DNA of 64,000 nucleotides, from NCBI GenBank assembly GCA_049487715.1, contig CP150565.1:558001-622000 (forward strand), read 5' to 3'. The translations under genes were made by a program, and so were the position numbers. This DNA comes from Pycnococcus provasolii (lineage: Eukaryota; Chlorophyta; Pseudoscourfieldiophyceae; Pseudoscourfieldiales). Below, one piece after another: positions 57,650 to 64,000 of the stretch; positions within the stretch are counted from its first letter, which is position 1; every line of letters starts with the position of its first letter. The notes beneath the pieces were generated by a model. The model did not search any database. It was not told the origin of the DNA and saw only the letters and a program-made list of their open reading frames with translations.

Positions 57650-59110
57650 TTAGGAGCGTTGCGCCTCGGCCATCGCACCGGAAATCTTTGCAGCCGCGCG
57701 TGCAGCCTTCGCCTTGAGGCCAGATATCGTCTTGCGTGCGCTTTCGCGTTGCTTTTTCGCGCTATCGCGGCGCATGGCGCGTTCCACAGCCATCTCCAGA
57801 ACATCCTCCTGCCACGCCTCACGCTGTGCCATGATTACGCGTTCCATACTAAAATCAGGTGCGCCATTCGTCATCAACTGCGGCGGTGGCTCATGACGAT
57901 GAGGCTTTTCCTGAGGCTGTGAATATGTCGTCGTCGTCGTGAGTGCGGATCTCAGTCGCTCGTTTAGCTCGACGTGCGCCATCTCCGCCTCCTCCGCACG
58001 GCTGTTGGCAGCAGCGCGCTCCTTCGAGTGCTGCGCCACCATCGAGCGCATTTCGTTCTCCATCTCCGTCGCGCGAAGCCGCGCCTCCTTGGATGCCGCA
58101 CGCTCCGTGCGAAGTCTGGCGTTCAGAGTGTCGCGCTCCTCCTCAAACTTTTTCGTCGCGTTAGCCGTCTGCGAGGACGCCGCGCGCGCCTCCTCGAGCT
58201 TCGACTGCATGCTGGCGTACTCCTTTTCGCGTAGCTCAAGCGTCGTCTGGAGCGCCTTAACCTGCTCCTCCACCACCTTTGTAGAAGCCTGCGCTTGCGC
58301 AAGCTTGTTCTCGGCTCTCGACGTGCGTACCTCGAGGCTTGAGCGCACCTCGTCGGCTTCTGCGTTCGCTCTTGCCGTTGCCTCGCTTTCGCGCCTGCGC
58401 GCGTCCGCGAGCTGCGCGTTCAAACTTTCCACGCGCGATGCGAGCTTTTGTGCCTCCCTCTTCGCGCCGTTGAGCGCGTCCGTGATGGACTCGGAAGCGT
58501 GCTCGGCGACGTCGCGCTCGCTCGTTACCGCCTCCAGCGCCGCGCGCGCCTCGGCGACGTCGACCGCCTGCTGCCTGGAACGTGCGGCGAGTTCGTCCCT
58601 CTCTCTTCGGATTCGCTCGATGGTTGCGGTAGCCGTTTGGAGTTCCCGCTGTGCGATCTGCCTCTGCTGCGCGAAGTCGTCGCAGCTCGCCGCGAGTTCT
58701 TCGTTGCTTTCCCGCAGTGCGGCGATCTCCTCCTCCGCCTCTGCGAGCTGCCTGTTTCGATCTTCGAGGCTCATGCGCAAGGCGGCCATCGCCGCGTCGG
58801 CCGCCCGACTTGTCTTGATTCTTTCCGCGGCATCGTGCGCCCTTTCCGCCGCGGTGGGCGCGGCGGCGTCCGGCCTGACGCTGCTCGCGAACGCGACTTC
58901 CGCCGCCGTTATCGCTTGTTGGTCTGCTGCGCCGTGTTGCGCCCTTCTTTGCAGTCTCTCCGCCCTTCTTTGTATTTCCCTCGCCTTGGGCACAAGGTGG
59001 GTCTCTTGTCGAATTTGTTCGCGTAAGGCTGACACCAGTTGTTGGTGACTTTGCATAGGCACGTGCGCGGTCGAGTGAGCGAAGGCGGCAGGAGGCGTGG
59101 GCACTGACAT
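57650..59110 (-). CDS. Long coiled-coil protein of unknown function
   Basis: A 486-residue protein starting MSVPTPPAAFAHST. Residues about 20-390 are almost continuous heptad-type helix rich in Ala, Glu, Arg and Gln (for example AEAEEEIAALRESNEELAAS), with no globular domain. A Pro/His-rich hinge (about 400) is followed by a conserved-looking segment, PDFSMERVIMAQREAWQEDVLEMAVERAMRR, and a basic Ala/Lys C-terminus. It resembles structural or centrosomal/flagellar coiled-coil proteins, but no orthologue is recognised. It is convergent with the FG-GAP gene; stops are 56 bp apart. Confidence 0.75.
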   Translation of the reverse strand: MSVPTPPAAFAHSTAHVPMQSHQQLVSALREQIRQETHLVPKAREIQRRAERLQRRAQHGAADQQAITAAEVAFASSVRPDAAAPTAAERAHDAAERIKTSRAADAAMAALRMSLEDRNRQLAEAEEEIAALRESNEELAASCDDFAQQRQIAQRELQTATATIERIRRERDELAARSRQQAVDVAEARAALEAVTSERDVAEHASESITDALNGAKREAQKLASRVESLNAQLADARRRESEATARANAEADEVRSSLEVRTSRAENKLAQAQASTKVVEEQVKALQTTLELREKEYASMQSKLEEARAASSQTANATKKFEEERDTLNARLRTERAASKEARLRATEMENEMRSMVAQHSKERAAANSRAEEAEMAHVELNERLRSALTTTTTYSQPQEKPHRHEPPPQLMTNGAPDFSMERVIMAQREAWQEDVLEMAVERAMRRDSAKKQRESARKTISGLKAKAARAAAKISGAMAEAQRS

Positions 59111-59682
59111 GTTCGCTGTTGCTGATGGGGCGTTGTGGGTGGAGGGGTGGAGTCGGCCGGGACGGGGAGGCGGAAGAAGGTCGGAAGGGGGAAGGAGAGG
59201 ATCCACATTCCACTCCGGACGAGGGAAGAGGGCGAGGCCACTGATTTTTTTTTCACCTTAACGGATCAGCTGGCGGGCTGGTCGGGGCAACCAACGGGAA
59301 CTGGTCGGGGCAACCAACGGGAACTGGTCGGTCGGGGCAACCAACAGGTCGGGGCAACTGGTCGGGGCAACTGATTTTTCACCTTAAAGTTTAACGGATC
59401 AGCTGGCGGGCTGGTCGGGGCAACCCGTGTTCCTTATTCTATCCAAGGTGGTCAATCAAGTCAATCCTGCTTGCAAGCCCCATTCCGGCATTCCAGGAAC
59501 ACTCCTGTGACCTGTGGTTCCCTCCTGTGGTCACTGGGAAGATAGTCTTGTGAGATATCTCACACTTGCGCCCGCTCTGGTCTCCTGTCCCATCCGCCAA
59601 AAACGCGAGCTCGATCTATGGGGTGGATGGGGTCTCTCTAAGGAGCGACGGCCATGCTCTACGGGTATGCGGCCGTGCTAGT
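59111..59682. other. Divergent intergenic region with GGTCGGGGCAACC array
   Basis: About 570 bp between the coiled-coil and GT61 genes. The repeat block 59241-59425 is listed separately; nothing else was recognised. Confidence 0.5.
59241..59425 (+). repeat. GGTCGGGGCAACC array between direct repeats
   Basis: Six GGTCGGGGCAAC units lie between and within two copies of a segment running from CTGATTTTT...CACCTTAA to GGATCAGCTGGCGGGCTGG (59241-59291 and 59371-59424). Confidence 0.85.
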
Positions 59683-62229
59683 ATGGTCCTGCGGTCCGGG
59701 TTGCGGGTCCTTCGAGGTGGGTCACGCCGTGCCGTTCTCGCCCTCCTATTGGTGCTGCCATTCTTCTTTGTTCTTCGCAAGCTTCTCGCAGGGCACCACC
59801 ACGACGACGACAGCATAGGCAAAGGCAAAGGCAAAGGCAAAACAACACAAGGTTTTACATCAGCGCTCTTCAGACTCAGCGACGTGCAACCACGCAAGAT
59901 TCCGTACGTCGACTTGTACGATACACCGACAAGCAGGTTTGTCAAAAGAGACCAAATCATGTGGACGTTGAAGCCCACGCCCAAGTTCTGGGAGCGCGAC
60001 ACGGACGCGACGGCGACGCGACTCGGGTGCACCTACGAGAAGTGCGTAAACATCGACCGGATCCGACCGTGGCATCCAAATCTGTACCACAGCCTCGTCA
60101 TCGACCTGGGAAGCGTTCTCACGAAGGTTCACACGAGAGAGGAAATGAAACGCGCAGGCAGCACCGGCGCTCTCATGCTTGACGGGTTCGCAGTCGTGTT
60201 CGCAGACGGTTTTCCGGAGTTTGCGTACGACGCAGTCTTCGATGCCGCCGGCGTGCGCGAACGCGTCTACTGGAACACGTGGGAGAGGCGAAAGTGCGCG
60301 CTGACGTGCCGCGAGAAATTCGTTGACGTCGTCTTCGACGGAACAAACGGCATGCCGTATGACGCGAGCATGCAGGGACGGTTCGGGGAGAGCATTCGCA
60401 TCGCGGAAGTGGCCTTCATGTCGCTCAAGGAGGCGTCGCGCCAGCTCGCGTGGGTGCGCAACATCGTTCAGAACGCCATTTCGAACGCGCACATTGACAA
60501 GGAGGAGAAGGAGGAGGAAGCTCGCGGGCGCGGCGACATAATCGCGGCTGCGAAGTGCAAGCTGCTGTACCTTGAGCGCGACGCGCGAAGACGCGCGGTC
60601 AACTACGACGACGTCTTGAAAACGGTGACTCGCGCAACCATCTGCGATGTGACGTCGCGCCTACTGGATGCTAGCATGCCGTTCAACGAGCAGATGCGCC
60701 TGATTCGGTCTGCGGACATTATCGTGGGCGTGCACGGCATGGCATTCGCGTGGACGGCGTTCTTGCGCGAGGAAACGGTGGTTGTGGAGATTGCGCCGTA
60801 CGGCTGGCTCGATGCGGCGTACCGCAACATGGCCAAGTCTGCCGGTGCGTTTCACATCGTGGTGCAGGCTGACGACATGTCGCTCGTCGCAGATGTGAAC
60901 GAGCACCGCAACTCCGACTTCACGGTTCCACTCGACGATCTCGATCGAGCGGTTGCTGCGGCGAATTTCATGGTGGCCAACGCACATCGCCGTTTCGGTG
61001 GAGCGTGCCCGGAGGTCAAGTCCAAGGAGGATATCCAAAAGCACCTCGGACCTGATGGTGTGCCAGGGTGCAACATGCTCTTTCGGCACAAAGACGATGG
61101 CAACCCTCTCTACGTGAGCTCGCCGAACAATAGCCGTCAGAGGATATCGGGCATGATTGAGGTTGTGGTGGCGAGATACGTGCGAAGCTTGGAGAAGGAA
61201 ATTCAAGCGTGCGCCGATTTCGGAGGCAAGGAAGTAGTGCCATTTACGGCAATCACGAGCGCGCTAGGTGCGTCGAATCTGTGGGCGACACTGGCACCAC
61301 TGCGAAATTCCATGAGACTCTCGACTCCGCACGCGCGCCTCTATGCGGTCGTGGGCTCCGCCGCTGATGCAAGCGAGGCGCGATCTCACGGCATTTGTGC
61401 CCTAACGCTTGACGTGAACATCCCCGGCTTGTCTGAAGACTCGTCGGTGCAGCGCATCGTCTTTACGCAAGTCCTTGTTGCCGCTGCGAAAATGTTCGAG
61501 GGCAAGGTGAAATGGCTGCTTGCTGTATTTGACGCTTCAAACGTCATCGTTCAGGCGGACGTCACTAAGTTGCTCCCACCGGGTGCCACGGACGTGGTAG
61601 TAGGTGCACACGTACGGCAGGAGGCGACGGAGGCTTCGCTCGCGAAATTGCCAGGGAACAATACCAAACGTGAAATCCTTCATGTTTTCCAGCGCCCCGA
61701 GACTATCGGTGAAGATCGTCAAGAGGCTGGTGGTGGCCAACACGCAAACTTTGCCAATGCGCTGGAATCTGCATATGGCACGTATCGTGTGCGTAACGCG
61801 CTTGATGAGAACGCGATTGTGGCGGATGCCGTGCTCGGAACTCCTCGTGCGATTCAGATTTTGGCAAGCGACCTGTCATTGGAGTACAGGAGAACCTCCG
61901 TAACAGTCGCTCGTCTGTGGGAAGCCATCATGTCCGGTGTGGTGCGCAAGCTGTCGCTCCTCTCTTGGACCGTGTCAATCTTTAAGCACAAATCCCCGTC
62001 GAGCAAGGTTGGTGCCGTGGTGCAGGCTGACTCCAAGAAGTGGATTGCCGTGGACGTGGTCGACGCAAATCGGCCGTCGTCATCGTCTTCGTCGACGTGT
62101 ACCATGCCGGTGGCTCTGGTGGATGCGACAAGTCGCGAGGGAGGGTGCGTGCTCATTGGCGCAGCTTCGGTTGTGGAAAACCTCGGTGAGCGCCTCGAGC
62201 GTGAGGCTGATCGCTGTCCCTTTATGTAA
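59683..62229 (+). CDS. GT61-family glycosyltransferase, type II membrane protein
   Basis: An 848-residue protein starting MVLRSGLRVLRGGSRR. A single signal anchor (VLALLLVLPFFFVLRKLLAG, about 17-37) indicates a Golgi type II protein. Residues about 110-450 form a GT61/DUF563 domain: LVIDLGSVLTKVHTREEM, then CDVTSRLLDASMPFNEQMRLI, SADIIVGVHGMAFAWTAFL and ETVVVEIAPYGW, the last matching the family's (V/I)G.HGA.L..... and V.E. blocks. GT61 enzymes transfer xylose, arabinose or GlcNAc to cell-wall glycans or N-glycans. The second half (about 480-830) is not recognised; a KWLLAVFDASNVIVQADVTKLLP segment faintly resembles nucleotide-diphospho-sugar transferase folds. The acceptor is unknown. Confidence 0.82.
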   Translation: MVLRSGLRVLRGGSRRAVLALLLVLPFFFVLRKLLAGHHHDDDSIGKGKGKGKTTQGFTSALFRLSDVQPRKIPYVDLYDTPTSRFVKRDQIMWTLKPTPKFWERDTDATATRLGCTYEKCVNIDRIRPWHPNLYHSLVIDLGSVLTKVHTREEMKRAGSTGALMLDGFAVVFADGFPEFAYDAVFDAAGVRERVYWNTWERRKCALTCREKFVDVVFDGTNGMPYDASMQGRFGESIRIAEVAFMSLKEASRQLAWVRNIVQNAISNAHIDKEEKEEEARGRGDIIAAAKCKLLYLERDARRRAVNYDDVLKTVTRATICDVTSRLLDASMPFNEQMRLIRSADIIVGVHGMAFAWTAFLREETVVVEIAPYGWLDAAYRNMAKSAGAFHIVVQADDMSLVADVNEHRNSDFTVPLDDLDRAVAAANFMVANAHRRFGGACPEVKSKEDIQKHLGPDGVPGCNMLFRHKDDGNPLYVSSPNNSRQRISGMIEVVVARYVRSLEKEIQACADFGGKEVVPFTAITSALGASNLWATLAPLRNSMRLSTPHARLYAVVGSAADASEARSHGICALTLDVNIPGLSEDSSVQRIVFTQVLVAAAKMFEGKVKWLLAVFDASNVIVQADVTKLLPPGATDVVVGAHVRQEATEASLAKLPGNNTKREILHVFQRPETIGEDRQEAGGGQHANFANALESAYGTYRVRNALDENAIVADAVLGTPRAIQILASDLSLEYRRTSVTVARLWEAIMSGVVRKLSLLSWTVSIFKHKSPSSKVGAVVQADSKKWIAVDVVDANRPSSSSSSTCTMPVALVDATSREGGCVLIGAASVVENLGERLEREADRCPFM

Positions 62230-62570
<341 letters not shown>

Positions 62571-63728
62571 TTACTTCTTTTTGCCGCCTTTCTTCTTCTT
62601 CGCCGCAGCCGCCTCCTGTTCCTTGGCCTGCTTGTGCAAGCGCCATGTGCCCTGAATCTTCAGCGCCGCGTCGTCTAGCGCCTGCTGCCGCTTCTCCTCC
62701 TCCTCGGCGGCTTGCTGCCTTCGCTTCACCTCTGCAGCCGCTTCCTCCGCCTCTAGCCGAAGCTGTTCGTAGTGGTCCTCGTACTCCTTGAGCTGCTTCT
62801 GTAGCTCCGTGTACACTCCCTTCTCCTCCTGGTACCCCTTCTCTCGGCTTCCCATGTCCTTGTCGTATAGCTCGATCCAAGTGGACACCTCCTGCTCCGA
62901 CTTGTTCTTCTTCTTCCGAAGCACCGCCTCCTCGTCTCTGTCGTTCTTCGAGAGGTCCTCAAGCTCCTTGGTCAGCTGCTCCACCTCCTTGATTAGCGCC
63001 GCCTCGTGTTCCTCGAAGCTCGCCTTGTCGCTTGCTCGCTGGTAGCCGGCCTCCTCCTCGAGAGCCTTCAACCTTGCATCGGTGGACGCCCTGAGTGCCT
63101 CGAGCTCGTAGTTTGCGCGCGCCTCGCGCTCGTTCGCCTGCGCAAGCTGCTTCTCTCGTTCCTTGCGCTCGAGTCTCAGCTGCTGCTCGAGCGCCTGCCT
63201 CTCCTTGGCAGCCTTTTCCTCTCGCTGCCTCACCTCCTCGAAGTGCGCGCGCGTCGACGCCTCCTCCTCAACGGTCGTGGCGAGTTTTCGCTGCACGATA
63301 GCCTTGAGTTGCGCGAAGTACGTGATGACCCCGTCCATGGCTGCTCCTTGCGCGTCCGCGGCGGCGATGGACCTGAGCGAGTCTTCAAGAGAGAGCGCTC
63401 CTCGTCCTGACGCCGTGGGTGAGGCGGCGCTTGCTTGTTGGGTTTCGTCGTAGATGTTTTTGATGTGTTCGACAAAGTCCGGGTTTTGTCCGAGACATCT
63501 GTACAGGCTCATGGCTGAGTCTGCGAGCACGTCGTCCGTGACGTCTTCGTTCGCCGTCTGCAGCGCTGCCCTGTGCGCGACGAGTTTCGACGCGAGTTCC
63601 TCGGAGGTGTCTCGTGCCATATGCTCCGCGTGTTCGAGGACGTACGGCGTGACGAACTTCATCGTCTGCAGCCCGTCCAGCGTTTCGCCGAGCACGGTGT
63701 TAATGCGCGCAGCCTCGGCGATGTTCAT
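62571..63728 (-). CDS. DRC10: Dynein regulatory complex subunit (DRC10/IQCD-like)
   Basis: A 385-residue flagellar coiled-coil protein. The N-terminal segment EAARINTVLGETLDGLQTMKF resembles DRC10, a long coiled coil fills about 140-350, a TWIELYDKDMGSREKGYQEEK block resembles the W..kYD.d motif shared by DRC9 and DRC10, and an IQ motif (ALKIQGTWRLHKQ, about 358-371) precedes a Lys-rich tail. DRC9 (IQCG) and DRC10 (IQCD) form a calmodulin-linked pair in the nexin link between axonemal doublets. The choice of DRC10 over DRC9 rests mainly on the N-terminus. Confidence 0.78.
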   Translation of the reverse strand: MNIAEAARINTVLGETLDGLQTMKFVTPYVLEHAEHMARDTSEELASKLVAHRAALQTANEDVTDDVLADSAMSLYRCLGQNPDFVEHIKNIYDETQQASAASPTASGRGALSLEDSLRSIAAADAQGAAMDGVITYFAQLKAIVQRKLATTVEEEASTRAHFEEVRQREEKAAKERQALEQQLRLERKEREKQLAQANEREARANYELEALRASTDARLKALEEEAGYQRASDKASFEEHEAALIKEVEQLTKELEDLSKNDRDEEAVLRKKKNKSEQEVSTWIELYDKDMGSREKGYQEEKGVYTELQKQLKEYEDHYEQLRLEAEEAAAEVKRRQQAAEEEEKRQQALDDAALKIQGTWRLHKQAKEQEAAAAKKKKGGKKK

Positions 63729-64000
63729 AGCGACTTAAACTGAATAGACTGAGAGCTTAAGGTAGAGAGAGAGAGAGAGAGGTAAAGTAAAGTAAGAGCA
63801 AAAAGTGAAACCTTAAGGTGAAACCTTAAGCAAGCTTAAGTGAACCAAACCGAGAACGAGAACGAGACGAAGTTGTTGTGCGCGTCTGTTGAGAGGACAG
63901 ACAACAGGGAGGGGTCCCACTTCCCAGGAGCGTGAGAGGGGTGGGAAGGAGACCTCTGGGAGGCAACAGTTGGAGAATACTGTAATGGAATGGGCCCAAA
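63729..64000. other. 3' end of window
   Basis: Promoter side of the DRC gene. It holds a GAGAGAGAGAGAGA run (63763-63782) and short AAACCTTAAG(G/C) repeats near 63810-63835. No gene was recognised. Confidence 0.5.

Noticed and set aside
57939-59048. 369-codon Ser/Ala/Cys-rich plus-strand frame
   Set aside because: Antisense shadow of the coiled-coil gene at 57650-59110.

Overview
The window is nuclear DNA of a photosynthetic eukaryote with a compact genome, most likely a green alga of prasinophyte type; the species cannot be fixed from sequence alone. It carries phototropin, a plant-type AMPK beta-gamma subunit, 7-hydroxymethyl-chlorophyll a reductase and a land-plant/algal WD40 family, together with flagellar genes (IFT46, and a dynein regulatory complex subunit of the DRC9/DRC10 type). 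Nearly all genes are single long reading frames; one convincing intron was found (57410-57497). Genes are tightly packed and often alternate strands, giving short divergent promoters and convergent 3' ends only 37-110 bp apart. Plant telo-box-like TTAGGG/CCCTAA strings recur just upstream of several start codons.

Layout. 1-2.7 kb: unassigned DNA, a TIR transposon encoding a THAP-like protein with a 7-bp target duplication, and a short tandem repeat. 2.7-16 kb: a cytochrome P450 cut off before its haem site, NOL10/ENP2, an LRR protein fused to an ADAT1-type tRNA adenosine deaminase, an EF-hand membrane protein, phototropin and IFT46. 16.6-31.6 kb: a large DNA polymerase epsilon catalytic subunit, an EF-hand plus cyclic-nucleotide-binding protein, TAM41 (mitochondrial CDP-DAG synthase) and the AMPK beta-gamma subunit. 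32-36.1 kb: a 1,052-bp segment with an ankyrin-like gene and a GST gene, present twice at about 99.7% identity. The copies flank 1.5 kb of foreign filler holding a flavoprotein gene fragment and a virus-type HNH endonuclease remnant. 36.3-40.5 kb: HCAR, then a second direct duplication (about 500 bp) around 1.6 kb of filler that contains a 488-bp MITE-like element with an 8-bp target duplication and a cluster of CACGTG palindromes. 40.5-52.8 kb: BLOC1S1-like, PIG-B, a WD40 protein, N6AMT1-like methyltransferase, a PDZ-like plastid protein, a Ser-rich unknown, a PWWP protein and a multipass membrane protein. 52.9-55.2 kb: a young, internally deleted Ty1/copia element with intact 201-bp LTRs, TSD, PBS and PPT. 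55.6-64 kb: a secreted FG-GAP protein, a coiled-coil protein, a GT61 glycosyltransferase and the dynein regulatory complex subunit.

Functionally this is a mixture of housekeeping genes (replication, ribosome biogenesis, tRNA editing, lipid and GPI synthesis), light and energy sensing, chlorophyll metabolism and cilia. It is interrupted by recent rearrangements concentrated at 32-40.5 kb. No operon-like system, CRISPR array, rRNA or tRNA was found. The most unusual items are the LRR-ADAT1 fusion, the THAP transposon, the two duplication-with-filler loci, the gag-RNaseH mini-retroelement and the polymerase epsilon lacking its second C-terminal zinc site.
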